Source of the DNA: Dichetophora obliterata
Lineage: Eukaryota; Arthropoda; Insecta; Diptera; Sciomyzidae
Reading direction: 5' to 3'
NCBI GenBank assembly: GCA_963920525.1
Contig: OY986439.1
Span: 3,033,001 to 3,097,000, forward strand
Length of the DNA: 64,000 nt
A program made the translations under genes and the position numbers. The notes under the pieces are model-generated. The model was not told the origin of the DNA, searched no databases, and saw nothing but the letters and a program-made list of their open reading frames with translations. Shown here piece by piece: positions 1 through 12,611 of this stretch (positions within the stretch are counted from its first letter, which is position 1; every line of letters starts with the position of its first letter).

Positions 1-1278
1 TTATGGAGCTTAGCTAGATGGGAAGACATAGTTGCAGGTGGTTTATGTTAAGCACTGGTAGCAACTTTAATGGTTGTGGAATGGGACAGAAAACCCCTCT
101 AAAAGCCATCGCCCTTTATGAAAATCTGTATTATGATCGTGTTAAAATAAGCATCAGTTTAATTTTGCATGAGATTAAAAGTGATTTCTTTATGTTATTA
201 ACATTCAATGTTAAAACAAAATAGAATTTTTGTCATTTTTTCTGTTCTGACAAATAGCATGGTTTGCAATTGTTTTAACTTAATATCTTTATGCTGATTC
301 CTGTAAGTCACCATCAAGAAAGCACACACGAAAAAACACACACACACAAACACTCAGAAATATATGCACACACATGCTCAGATTTTACTGCTGTTATTCC
401 AAGCCTTATTACTGTAAATAGAGAGCAAAACTTGTATGCCTTTATTTAGAACTTGGAACTGTTTTGAAGTTTTACTTTTCTAGTTATTCGTGCAATTTCC
501 ATCCACTTTTGCTGTTGTTGCTGCTCTACTGTATCACTTCTTCTTCTTCCAGCTGGTTCTTATTGATGCTAACCAGCTTACGGTACAAAAGGGACAATAA
601 ATTGTTAAGTTTTGTGGCAAGAGTGTAAAAGTTTCCTTCCTTCCTCGTATAGCGCTGCAACTTAAGCAATATTGTACTGCGTACGGCAACAACACAAATA
701 ACAACAACAAAAGCAGTGCTAAAAAGAACTCGGAAAAAGCACTCGAGTAAAGAGTCGAGTGACTTTTCAAATTTGATACTTCTTCCTTAATCCTGAGCCT
801 GGGCAGAAATGGACCAGACAAGGACTACGTTTTGAATTGTTTGATGGCAAAAGTTGAGTTGAAGATATCGTTATTGTTGTTGTTGTTTTGAATTGGAGAG
901 CATGTGCTGATGCCGCAAAATTTGTATGCTATTGTATAGCTGTATTTTACAAGGTGAGCAAGAAAAAATTACAAAGTAAAGACAGGATGGGTTGAGAAAT
1001 GCAATGTGACGTAGCGGAATGAAAAAAAAGTTTTCATCGTTTGAAGGTTCATTGAATGTGCTTAAGATGCGCTGAAATGCAAAACGAAACTATTGTAGAG
1101 CTCTTCCAAACTTTTACTCGAACTTTTATACACACAGCACAAACACACTTTCATACATACACACAATGTAGTTCAATGAATCTTTAAGCTATGCACAAAA
1201 TTACTTGAAAAATATTCTTAATATTAAATATGTATGGAACAATAGGTGGCGGAAAGTCAGTAAAAAAAAGCGATTTAG
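1..1278. other. Non-coding stretch, no gene recognised
   Basis: AT-rich sequence with a short CA-rich tract near 334-372 and TTG/CAA trinucleotide runs (for example 507-525 and 873-886). Open frames are short, stop-bounded and resemble nothing I recognise. The texture is that of fly intergenic or intronic DNA. Confidence 0.6.
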
Positions 1279-1605
1279 TTTCTGATTAAAGAGGCCTTTA
1301 CTTTTAAATATAAGAAAACACACTTTTTATTTTTTTTTCTTTCTTTTCAATATAATTTTTTTGGCATTATTATCTTAATGATTTTTATATATATTTGAAA
1401 CAGTATTCTTTTGTATTTTTATCCTAGAATAATTGAATTGTATTCCGTTTTATATGATGACTCAGTAAAATAATCTAAATTTTTTTTTTAAATTAATATC
1501 ATTATAATTACTTTAGCAGTAAAAGTTTATTATAGTTTATTTAATTAGTTGTTAACTATTTTTATATGCGGCTTGTAAAAGATTTAGATAGATAAGATTT
1601 GCGGC
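1279..1605 (+). mobile_element. 3'-end fragment of LINE A (5'-truncated copy)
   Basis: Read on the plus strand, this matches the reverse complement of the LINE A 3' UTR at about 13490-13805, including the shared stretch around ATATGATGACTCAGTAAAAT and the terminal GCGGC(T/A)TGTAAAAGATTTA. No coding part is present, so it is a severely 5'-truncated insertion in the opposite orientation to LINE A. It has small substitutions and indels relative to the 13.5-kb copy, so it is an independent, older insertion. The 5' boundary near 1279 is approximate, because similarity fades between 1279 and 1330. A duplicated GCGGC-TGTAAAAGA motif near 1568-1615 marks the 3' end. Confidence 0.75.
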
Positions 1606-1756
1606 ATGTAAAAGAAAAGAAAAGAAGGGTAAACTACCCCCTTACTTATTTAGAGTCGGCCTAGTTGTTATTTTTAACTGAAATTTATGAATAATTTATT
1701 TATTTACAATAATTATGAACGCATCAAAGCCCTTTTGTTGCCATTTTCATGACAAA

Positions 1757-1878
1757 AACCAACTTTAGTCGGCTATTTCATTTTAAGTCATACCAAAAAC
1801 TATCTTCAGTTGGCCAATTCACTTTTAGTCGTACCTAAAACGAACTTTAGTCGGCCACCTCATTTTAAGTCGTATCAG
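1757..1878. repeat. Three degenerate copies of a ~42-bp tandem repeat
   Basis: The core AACTTTAGTCGGC is followed by TTTTAAGTC(A/G)TA and recurs three times at about 42-bp spacing (near 1760, 1800 and 1843). The middle copy is the most diverged. It is too small and degenerate to assign to a family. Confidence 0.6.
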
Positions 1879-2024
1879 CGTTGAATTGTTGTAAACGAAT
1901 CCAGTGTGGCTTTTTGACAAAATGCAGAAAAGTTCAGAAAAGTAGTATAAATTTGTTAAAAAAGTACGAAAATAGTAATGTTAAAGAGTGCAGTGGACCA
2001 AATGTCAAAAATGGACCATTTTTA

Positions 2025-2373
2025 GTCCAATTGGGCGCCATGTTCTTGACCAAAAATAAAAACCGAAAATGATATTTTTGTTTGACCAAAAAAATATTAA
2101 TGAAAAGGCAATTTTTATTTAAGATTTAAAATATAAAATCAGATTACTATTTTTATATCTGAGCAAAAACTTGAAAATCATAAACTAATGATTGGTCAAA
2201 AATGGTCCAATTGGGCGCCATGTTCTTGACCAAAAATAAAAACCGAAAATGATATTTTTGTTTGACCAAAAAAATATTAATGAAAAGGCAATTTTTATTT
2301 AAGATTTAAAATATAAAATCAGATTACTATTTTTATATCTGAGCAAAAACTTGAAAATCATAAACTAATGATT
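2025..2373. repeat. 180-bp tandem duplication
   Basis: The block starting GTCCAATTGGGCGCCATG at 2025 recurs at 2205 with an exact 180-bp offset. The two copies (2025-2193 and 2205-2373) look identical by eye, so the duplication is recent. No open frame spans it. Confidence 0.9.
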
Positions 2374-3118
2374 AAAGCTTAAGTTTTTGGATATAGCTAG
2401 CAGTCAAAAAGTTGAAAAAATAAGTGGAATAAAAAAAGCCCAAACGAGCAAAGTTTTACTCAGTCGCCACACATATTCCCCTTTTCAAAACCTAATTAAT
2501 ACATTTTTGTAGAACTTTCTGATATTGAAATTTTTATCCAGAAATACCTAACATTAGTAATAAAAAATTGAAAGACGATCGAGATCGAAATCGGACGATC
2601 GAAACATATTTAAAGAAATTTTCTTAGCTCAAGAATTCTGATGTAAAATCTTTAATTTCATAGACTCAACATTTTAATTTAAATAAAATTACAATAAATA
2701 AATAAATAATGAATTTAAAGGGTTTAGTCAAACTATTGAAAAAAGGTCTGTTTATACTTTTAAACTCGAGATGATGGCAAAAAGAACACCGTTTTTAAAT
2801 CTTCATTCAAAATTCATTTATCATAGAAGCATCGCTTTATGTCATTGTAGATGTTATAAACGAAACTTCCCAAAGCTCTGAAATATTTGTCAAGTAGACT
2901 CGAAATGCTGCATATTCGATATCAAATCGACTCATTTCTGTGGACTTTATTATAAGTCTTGTTTTTATTAAAAATGTGCTAGTAAAAATTTAACTCCTGA
3001 CTGAATCTCTTGAAGTCGTTGAACTGAATATTTAAGATGCTATAAAATTTATTTCTTTTACCATTAAATCATTAGAAAAAATAAATTTGGACTCTTAAGG
3101 TATAGATAACCTAATTAG
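2374..3118. other. Non-coding stretch upstream of the hAT relic
   Basis: AT-rich sequence without a recognisable gene. It may include decayed 5' parts of the transposase relic that follows, but no motif in it can be read with confidence. Confidence 0.4.
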
Positions 3119-3665
3119 TAGTGCTGTTGCATTGTTAAAATCTTTTAATGCTAATGCTGAAAAGGAATTCTCAATTCGACATCGCCGTCGTCTTGCGCCG
3201 AAACGTTTGGATGATAACAATGCCAACGTGGGCTATTTTTCAATGAACTGTTTTTAAAGAAGAGAATTTTAACTTGTATTGGATAAGATAACCTCACTGA
3301 TGCAAGATAATTCATGCAGTTGCTTAGAAATAATAAAGCCTCTGTATGAACTCTTTAATCCAATTCTATCTTATACTAACTTGACCCAAATGCGAATTCT
3401 AGAATCAATAAAATTGTTACCAAAAAAATGTTTGTTGGGTTCATTTCAATTGAAAGCGGAATTTGAAGTATTTTATGATATATGCGAAGGCGTAGAAACT
3501 CTATCGGAAACAGCTAATGTTTAAGAATGTAATAAGTTTTGCAGTTTTCAGCAAATTAAAATTAGTTAAAAATTATTTAAGAACCACGCAAAGTGACTCA
3601 CGTCTTAATGACTTCTTAATACTTTCATCGGAAAATGACATCGTTGATCTTATTGTGTTACCTTA
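3119..3665 (+). pseudogene. Relic of a hAT-type transposase C-terminal half (ZMYM1-like clade suspected)
   Basis: Plus-strand translation gives a basic segment containing EFSIRHRRRLAPKRLDD (about 3160-3225). After a disrupted stretch comes an open frame (3279-3524) with LDKITSLMQDNSCS and IIKPLYELFNP. After a stop, in the same region, come FQQIKIS and SRLNDFLILSSENDIVDLI (about 3540-3660). The order (arginine-rich segment, helical linker, then a block resembling the hAT C-terminal dimerisation domain) fits hAT transposases of the zinc-finger-MYM-type-1-like group. In-frame stops show it is dead. No terminal repeats were located. The family assignment is from motif memory and is tentative. Confidence 0.45.
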
Positions 3666-4113
3666 AAAAAAGAAGAATTAATATATAAATGTTAAACTTA
3701 AAAATTAAGTTTTTATTTTTGATTTAAAACATTATTTTTTTTAATTAATTTAAAGGATTAAAAGAAAAAGTGTTAAAGAAATTGAAAGCTCTGTTTATTT
3801 TTTAACACATATAAACCATGATACAAAGAACTACAGATAAAGTATTGCGCATGTCCGCCATCTTTGCTGTGACGTGCTAGGTGCTCATTGGTTGCAACGT
3901 AGACACAATTTATTCAAAGGGTGTAAAGATTTTAAAATGCCTAAATTTTCTTATGAAAACTTGTTTTACTGAAATGAAATAAATATTGTTGAATAAAGCA
4001 CATGTCCAAAATAAAGTACATATATTTTTTAGTACTGTTTGTGAAAAAAATTTGCATATTCTGTAGGGGTGTTTTTCCCCCTTTTTACCAATTTACTCAA
4101 AAAGCGGCTACGT
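3666..4113. other. Non-coding stretch
   Basis: AT-rich; contains AATAAA-type motifs but no gene or repeat I can identify. Confidence 0.4.
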
Positions 4114-4908
4114 CCCAGCTAGACAGCTAACTGTTAAATATTCCGTATATATGGCATATACGTAGCGACCTTGACGTTAAAGTCATATAAAATTCTCCAT
4201 ACATTGTACGTTAAATTTGTTCTACCAAAATACTATATATATGGACAGACGCTCATCTGTGTGATCTGGCATCTCTGTCTGCCACACATGTTTTACAGAT
4301 AAGAAAAAGTATATCTGAACTGCTCACACCAATAACAAATTCAGCTGTGCCTACTTCTCCCCCCCGCCGTTGTATGATGCCCACCCCCTAACCAGAGAAT
4401 AGAACTCTGACATGTTGCTTAAATTACAAAAGACGATTTGTATATGAATTTCTTTTATTTTTCTAAAAAACAAATTACCTTTTGCTTACAACAGTTACGG
4501 CAATAAAATTAATATGTAAGCACACAAATTCTTATAAAAATACACGTATTTTCATAAGCAGCAACAATGGCACCAGGGACAGCAGCATTTGTTTGAAAAT
4601 GTGTTGATTGTTGATAATCCAGTCAAAATGTTTCCCAGGAATCTGTTTCGTTTTCTGAAAAGAAAAGTTTTGAATTTTTTATTTGATTTATAAATATAAT
4701 GTTATTTGTATACTTCCTTTCTGTTGCAGTGCTCATTTTGTTTGGTTTTTTTTTTCTAGTTTAGTATAATTTTAGCAGTAAAAGAGCAAGATATATAAAC
4801 ATATATAACTTGACTTGTTTAACATAACTTCAGAACGCATGAATGTATTGGTGACAACCTAAATTTGTTTCAATGTGTTTGTAAACACGTTAGAGCTGTC
4901 TAGCTGGG
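4114..4908. mobile_element. Candidate non-autonomous DNA element with 15-bp inverted ends
   Basis: CCCAGCTAGACAGCT begins at 4114, and its exact reverse complement ends at 4908. These could be terminal inverted repeats of a ~795-bp element. No convincing target-site duplication flanks them and no transposase frame lies inside, so this stays a candidate. Confidence 0.35.
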
Positions 4909-6271
4909 GTTGCTTGATGTGCTTGACAGAATTTTGACTGTTTGTTCGTTTTCATTTTGCTATCTTCGTCTCTTTTTGACATTTTCTTTTGAATGTATTC
5001 ATCAAGTGTCACATTTGACGAGCACCGATGACGAGGTGCGTAGTAAATGTTGTTCGTTGCGCCGGGAATACTTTATCTGTAGTTCTTTGTATCATGCATA
5101 TTAACTATGAATTATTAAAACAAAAACGAAATAAATTTTTAAATGCTGATTCGGTGATGTTGAAATATTTTTATTTTATTTTCTTTGATAGAGGGAATGA
5201 TATGAAAACTGCCTCAAGAAGAAATGATCTTCTTCACTTGAAAAAAAAACTTTAGATTTATTGGTTTATATGAAAGTGTTACTATATGCGCGCAGAATAC
5301 GTGTTAAAAGGTTCAGGATTTCTTAAAACGGTACCAAAGATTAACGAAAAAGTCAGTTTGAAATGAAACAGTTTTGCATTATATTTATTAATGTAAAATC
5401 TCTAAGATTATTACCTACAATCATCTATTTAAACCTAAAACTTGAATTTTTTGAGCGTTAAAAATGTAAAAAATAGGGTAATTTTTCAATTTTTGTTTTG
5501 AAAATGGCGCCAAAAGTAGGTATGAGGTTTAGTTCGCTGATTATACGTAATCTTATAGTTTCAAGTATTATCGTTTAGATGAACTAAAAAAATGTTCAGT
5601 TACCTGTTGTAAAAGCTGAGAAATTGGTGCCACCTTTTTGGATTCGAAAAATGATGTCCAAATTGCGAAAAACTTAAAAGAGCAGATAAAAGGCCAAACC
5701 AAAAAAAAAAAAAAAACAAAAAAATTTTAAATATTCCTAATTTGTATTTTGATGTACACAAGTTCTTTCATCATTAAAAAAATTTTTTAATAAAAATAAT
5801 TGCAAAGTGTTTTTCTTAGCCGTTCAAATGAAAAAGACCCCTTAAAATGTATTCTTATTGATCGAACGGATGAGTAACTTTATTTAATTCAGCTAAGTTG
5901 TATTTAAAAAAAAGTCGGGACTTAAGGGTATCCAGTCGGCCGAAATACATTGCTACCCCCCAATCAAAATGAATTCATTACGCCTCTGGGCTCGCTAAAC
6001 AATTTTGATGCATTAAAATTCGAAAACTTCTCGCAGGAAAACAAATTATTTTGTTATAAATTTATAAGAGAATAGTGGAAGCTAACTGGTAAAAATATTA
6101 TTTCAAATGATCAAACATACGAGTACAATGTGTGTGAGTTCAATGATAACTCCCACTTATATCTTCAAAGTATGGATTATTATTTTTAATTAAAAAATTC
6201 GAATAATTTGTACAGCTATAATGACAAAGCGTACAAAATGGACACTATTAGAAAAGTTTCCGGAAAATATC
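4909..6271. other. Non-coding stretch
   Basis: AT-rich, with a poly-A-like tract near 5700-5717. Open frames of 60-75 codons at its left edge have no recognisable motif and overlap one another in different frames. Nothing supportable as a gene. Confidence 0.5.
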
Positions 6272-6279
6272 ATGTGTAC

Positions 6280-7869
6280 CAGAGAACTGCACAAGCTTAC
6301 TTGAAGTCTATTTCAAGTACTTGCTTAAAATACAAGTTCAAGCTTGCTTGAGCTTGATATTTTTCAATCAAGTATAACCTGTACTTGAATATAATAAATA
6401 AATAAGCCCACGACAGCTTGCGACTTGCAAGTATGCTAGCTTACAAGGGAACGGCACGAAGTCCCAAGTGAAGGAAAACTTGATGCCTTCGGCAAAAAGC
6501 TTGAAAAGCTTGAAATTGAAGGCAAGTATTCAATTAAAGCAAGTATCCAAAAACTTCAATGAGTCTTAGGACTTTTAAGGGCTCCGTGGACTTCGTCGTT
6601 GGCAGTTTTAGAGGGCAGCTGATTTCGGAATTGATGTCAAAATTTAAAATTTAACATGGCGGATAGAGTTGCCACCTAATTTTTTTGTATTTTTGAGAAT
6701 TCTTGTAATTTTGAAATTCTGACAACGGATTTGATTTCGAATCTAATGTCTCCGTTTTAAAATTTAAGATGGATCTTAGGGCTGCCACCTAAATTTTTAC
6801 CACAGTATTGCTGCCTAGCAAAATGTATTTTTAAGAGTTTTAAACATAATTTAACAGTGTTAGGGGATCGCTGATTTCTAATTTGAATTCAGAATTTTGA
6901 AATTCTATTTGGTGTATAGAGTTGCCACCTAAATTTTTTATTTTTACGAATTCGGTGCTGGCGCGAACACTAGGTAAAAATGGGTCACTGAATCCAATCC
7001 ATTGTCAGAATTTCGAAATTATGCAATGTTCTTAAATAGGATTGCCACCTAATAATATGCATTTTTAAGAGTTTTAAACATCATTTAACAGTGCTGGGGG
7101 GTCGCAAATTTTGAATCTGAATTAAGAATTTTAAAACTCAATTTGGGGAATAATGTTTTTTACCTAGTTTTTGCGCCAGCACCAAATTCGTAAAAATAAA
7201 AAAAAATTTAGGTGGCAACCCCATTAACCATATTGAATTTTGAAATTCTGAATTCAGATTCGAAATCAGCGACCCCCTAACATTGTTAAATGATGTTTAA
7301 AAATATTAAAAATAAATCTTAGTAGCTGGCAATACTGTGGTAAAAATTCAAGTGGCAGCCCTAACCTCCATTTAAAATTTTAAAACTGTGATATTAGATT
7401 CGAAATCAAATCCGATGTCAGAATTTCAAAATTACAAGAATTCGCAAAAATACAAAAAAAATCTAGGTGGCAATTTTATCCGCCATCTTGAATTTTAAAC
7501 TCTGACATCAGATCCGAAATCATCTACCCCCTAAAACTTCCAATCACGTAGTCCGGAGAACCTTAAATAGTGCTAATACGCTTAAGCTTTCCTGCACAAG
7601 TTCATATAATTTTTTGGATACTTGCTTTAAATTCAATTAATTGGATACTTGCGAGCTTACAAGCTTTTGCCGATTGTTTCAAGCTTTTCAACTTTCTGCC
7701 TGACAAAGTAAAACTCAACAAGCAAAGCCATAAAGAAAGCAGGGGTAAGATTTGTATCTGTTTGGTATTTTTGCAAGCTGGCTTAGCTTGATTTTTCAAG
7801 TTTGGATACATTCCTGAATTCAAGTACTTGAAAAGGCTTGAACTTCAAGTAGGCTTGTGCAGCTCTCTG
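6280..7869. mobile_element. hobo-like hAT foldback element, non-autonomous, with perfect 8-bp TSD
   Basis: The left terminus reads CAGAGAACTGCACAAGC and the right terminus, reverse-complemented, reads CAGAGAGCTGCACAAGC. The first 12 bases match the hobo terminal repeat as I remember it (CAGAGAACTGCA). The flanking octamer ATGTGTAC occurs at 6272-6279 and again at 7870-7877, an exact 8-bp target duplication as expected for hAT. Most of the interior is a large imperfect palindrome: about 6555-6970 pairs with about 7170-7565, and repeated GTTGCCACCTAA motifs appear in both arms. The outer ~270 bp on each side carry repeated AAGCTTG/CAAGTACTTG motifs. No transposase frame exists, so mobilisation would need a hAT transposase in trans. 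The open frames at 7570-7823 are by-products. Confidence 0.88.
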
Positions 7870-7877
7870 ATGTGTAC

Positions 7878-10800
7878 GGCTATCCTATAGTGACATGTAA
7901 CTTGGTCACTTATCGTAATTATTTAAAATTTCTGACAAAAAGTTCTATTCGGTTTGAAGGAGAGCTTCTGGAGCTAGTGGCTAATGACAAAAGGGAGTTA
8001 TTTAAAATAAAAATAAGTACAGAATTGTTTTTCGGATCGCTTATCCATTTAAAATAAAACAAAAGACTTTATAACAATTTGAAAACCGCCTTTTATGTTC
8101 ACGTTCTCACCATTGTTTTGATAGATTTCTGACTCGCAACGGGCTCGAAACGGTTGCGCATCCCTTTTTGTGCGCATTGGAAGTTATTTTGAGCGCCGAA
8201 GCTTCTTTAGCTTCTTCCTTACTGAGCAGTCTATAAGCATTAATTAAATCAACAAAATTTCTATTTCCTTTTTATCTAAAAATACTGCTTAACTGTTTTG
8301 CTATTTTCACTATTTTACAGAAAAAACGTGCGAAACCCACTCACAAACTACCGCTAATGATATAGTCAAAAAGATATCCTGAGTATTTTTTTAATATTCA
8401 TTTCAATAAACTTTAAGAGCTTGTGACACCTTTTATTGTTGCCATGCGAATTGAAACACAACTTTTAATGAGCTGGAAAGTGTTGCCTAAAATTATGCAA
8501 TAAAAAACAAAATTTTATTGATGAGTTAAACAGTGTATGTATTTGAATTTCTTGCTTTTCAATTCGTAAACAAATACATAAAAAATTTGCGTAAAATTAA
8601 AAGCAAACATATCGAAATTATATGCTTGTGTGTGTGTGTGAGAGTGTTTAAATGGCTGATTTATGCGCGTTGAAGTGAACACATAAGTAGCATATGTAGT
8701 TGTTGAAACAGTTGTTGTTGTTGTTGTTGCTGTCGTACTTTTCGCTCACAGTTGCTGACAATTCGATATAAATGTGTACTTTTGTTGTTGTTATTTATTC
8801 GTTTTTTGCTTCCTGCCACCAAGCAACACGCTGGGGAAATTTTTTAATTAAAATCCATTTCAAGTGTAAATGCGCTACACAATAAACTGTTATTTTTTAA
8901 CTGTAATTTGTTGCAAAATATTTTCCACTTATGTGTGGCTGTGTGAGTTTGTTGTGCGTGTGTGCATGACTCAAATGTTGAATATTAATTATGCGCGTTT
9001 TTGTTCGACCATCTGTGCCGCATGAACTCTGCTTTTAAGCCAAGGCAGCAGCATAAATGATTTTTTTAATTTTTTTAAATGATTTTCAAAAGTTGTTGTT
9101 CTGTGTTCCAGCAAAAGATTAACTTTTCGGGTTGAAAAAATAAATTTTCTGTTAAAGTTTTTATGGCTTCGCAAAACAACAACATTTAATTTTTAACTTT
9201 TTCTTACAATCCATTTAATTTTTACAAAATTTCTGAACGATCGAATGCATGATACTATAACGTGCGCAAAGGTGTTCGAGTGTGTTTTTTTTGGTATTGA
9301 AATATTTAAAGCCAAACAAGAATAAAGGTCCTATATTCGCAAATTTTGATTTCAGTGCTGAGATTGCTATTGTTTTTATTTATTTATGTCGATTTTTCAT
9401 ACTGCTCTTTGCAAGTTTTTGTATTTTTTTATTACTTGCAGCTTAACGTTGTAAATATTCATGTAACGTAATTTTTATATGTATAATTAAATGAGTTTTA
9501 TTATAGAAGGATTCATGCGAGAAATAAAAAAACAATAAAAAATAAATAAAGGGATTAAAAAATGTTAACAATTTATCGACACATAAATAAGAATGATTGT
9601 GCTGTCCGAGATGATTTTAGGTACAGGTATTTAAAAGAATGTAGAGTCGATATAATTTTAACTTCTTAAGAGTACCTTTGTTCTTGAAAGTTAGAGCTCA
9701 AAAGATTTAAGTTTACAACCTACACATAACTATGAGCAACATTTTGTAATGTTTAAGTTTAAAACAAAGCTTGTGACACAAAACATTAAATGATCCGAAA
9801 GAGTTTGAACTCCACTCTTCTTGATTTGCTCTACATGAACTGTCAAATTCACACACACATACACACACACACACACACTCAGTCAAACACACAGACTCTC
9901 ACTTCAACTTTTATACCTTCTTTTTTTGTGCTACAACTGCTAAATGAAGACCGCCAAACTTGATTACAAGGTCCTCACTGCTCTAGTTTATGGACTACTT
10001 TGGCAAAAAACGAACAAATTTAGTTTCGAAATCGTGACTAGCATTTAAAAATATATGTATATGTATATGCGTTAGTGCAAAAGAACAACAAAAGAGCGAG
10101 AAATAAAAAATAAGCAAAACTTCAAAAGTTCTAAAAAAAAAATCACTGATTTCGTGCATAAACCCAGGAGCGACATTTGTACAAAGACAACTTTAAGCAC
10201 GCAGTCGTGTGAGAGTATTAGTGCAACATAGTTAAGTGTGTGTGTGTGTGTGTATGCGTCTATGTGTATGTTGGTTAGAACACGGTGTTAAAAACTGCTT
10301 TTGTAGTGACTGCTACGAAAATGAAATGCATTTTGAATTAACGTGCGCTACAACAACAAAAAACAAAAACACAACGAACGCATACATGCATGGCACGTGT
10401 ACCTCAGCTCCAACTGCAAAAAACTGACGGTGAGAAATGCGCAACATTACAAGGGAACGAAAAAATTGTTTAAAGGAAATGCAAGGGTTTTTACGAAACA
10501 AAACGACAAAAAATATATAGAAAATTATATAAACATGTGATGTGCTCAACTAAGTTAAAGTCCAGTTGAATGATTAAGCTGTGACTTCACAAGGTTTTAA
10601 AACAACAAAAACATCTGAACAAGAACACTAGGACGAAGGAGAAACCTTCAACAAAACATGGACATTATTAAGTTTTTACTGCAGGTAAAAAAAAATTAAG
10701 TTTAAAATTAAAAAAATCCAACTGCTATACAAGCGATTAACTGACAAACATACACAAACACACACACATACATTAAGAACCCAAAATCCATTATCAAATA

Positions 10801-12611
10801 TGTGTGCAACAAAACGTTTAAGTTGTTGAATACTTTCAAATTCTCATCACGTTTCTTTGCTTATCCTCGGAGAAAAGGATAAAGGAAAATGAGACTTAAA
10901 TATATAAACCAACACAAACACGCACACACACACACACACACATACATAAGCACACAGATACGCAAAGACACAACATAACGAGTATGCTCCGACGGGTAAA
11001 AGTATGCATTTAGAGCAAAAACAAAAGTTATGCTTCTGCTGTCTGCGTGTTTTGGCAGTCCTTTGAGGACACCAGCTCACATGTAAGTCAGCTGCTGACA
11101 TTTTTCAACAAACAAACTGCGTTAAGATGGCAAAATGATGATGTTCCTTTTGATACTGTTTTAGCTGTAAAGTGTGTTGTTGATAAATGCAAGGATTGTG
11201 TGGAGAAATAAAACATTTTGCATGTAAATGCAACTCCTGGCAATTCCCCGACTCTTATGTAAATAATTGAATTTTTAGCAATTTTGTCGCTCTTGCTGTA
11301 AAAGCAAACAACAGACAAAAATATTCCAAATATTATCCTTTATTATACTGATTACACTGGCCGACGAAGTAAGCCAAAGGACCCGCAAAGAGCCCCACAA
11401 AAAGGCGTAACAAACTGCCGACCACAGCCGCAGCAGTGACCGACATGCATACCGAATGCGCACTCGACAAAAAGACAACAAGCCAGAAACAAGCGGCTCA
11501 AGCAGAAAGCAGAAAGCGGTCCAGGCTAAGTTACATTAAAATTAAATCCTTTTTGTTCGTCGCTGGCTGGGTTAGCTCGTTGTCTGCCAGAGTTTCCTGT
11601 TGAATATGCAAACCGCACGTTGTTGCAACGAGAGCCAAAAATTGTCCTCTTGCACAAGGACACACACACGCTTCATGTTTTTGGCTAGTCAGACACAAAA
11701 AGGACACCAAAAGGACACTCACTAATGCATTACGAATTCCAATTACATTATAAAAGCACATTATTTTACATTGCATTACGTTGCGTTATGTTGCGGCGGT
11801 ATGCGATGCAAAAGTTGCTGCTCTATTGCGATTGCATTGTCAGTGTTAGTGTTCGTGTTGTTGTTGCTTTTTTTTTTAGCAAAGGGGCAAACGCTAGTCC
11901 ACGACCTTAAAATAGTTCAGCTTTTCTCGCCAAGTCAGACAAATATTTTAGAATCCACTCAGACTCGACTCGCTGTTGCTCTTTTTTTGAGAGCATATTT
12001 TTTGGAGCATAATAAAGAGGAATTATGGCAGTGAATTAATAATGAGCGAAAGGACTATCTATCAGAGAATCAAATGTATCTAATGCATTGTTACCCCCAT
12101 ATCATTATTTTCTCCAAATTTTTTTTTGATTTCTCCGAAAATTCCCTATTTAGACGTCTTTAAAAAATTTTAGTCAATGTTGATGTATTTATACCACACC
12201 ACATTCACTGCTGAAATAATGAAAAAACTGTCATTTATTTTAGTAAACGGCAAGAAAACTTCTCGTTTTGAACTCAATTATACTTAAGTTTTAATATCAG
12301 TAGAAGAGGAACTAGCTTTTGACTAAAAAGGATAAACGACGAATCAATTGAATACCTGCGAGCACGTTTGTGTGTGTGCTTAAAGACTTGACGTATGATG
12401 ACGATTGAAGTGCGGCATGTTTAGTGATTCTGGTAGAAAGACTGTAATCGTATAGAAAATGTCAGCACGTAGACGCCATTTGTAAATGTTTTAATGGAAT
12501 TTCAGTCAATATCCGGTTGATTTTGTCGGCAGTGAAATGTGAAAAGAACTTAATATATGAACACAAATTGAATAGAAATGAACATTAACATGTGTGTGGA
12601 TTGCGTTTCGT
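7878..12611. other. Non-coding stretch with CA/TG and TTG microsatellites
   Basis: No gene can be supported across 4.7 kb. It contains a TTG run near 8701-8729, a CA tract at 9850-9878, a TG tract near 10236-10252, a CA tract near 10747-10770, and another CA tract at 10912-10942. It also has scattered CAACAA and poly-A runs. The open frames at 10236-12034 overlap on both strands, are cysteine- or valine-rich because of the TG/CA tracts, and show no domain. The region near 11340-11520 is the least AT-rich part but has no consistent frame. Confidence 0.6.
9850..9878. repeat. CA dinucleotide microsatellite
   Basis: A nearly perfect alternating CA tract with a single T interruption. Similar shorter tracts lie near 10236-10252 (TG) and 10912-10942 (CA). 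Confidence 0.9.

Noticed and set aside
534..821. 95-residue minus-strand leucine-rich frame as a possible host exon
   Set aside because: No splice signals, domain or neighbour supports it; the leucine run comes from TTG/CAA-type repeats.
10236..11101. Overlapping small frames rich in cysteine and valine
   Set aside because: They come from TG/CA microsatellites and overlap each other on both strands.
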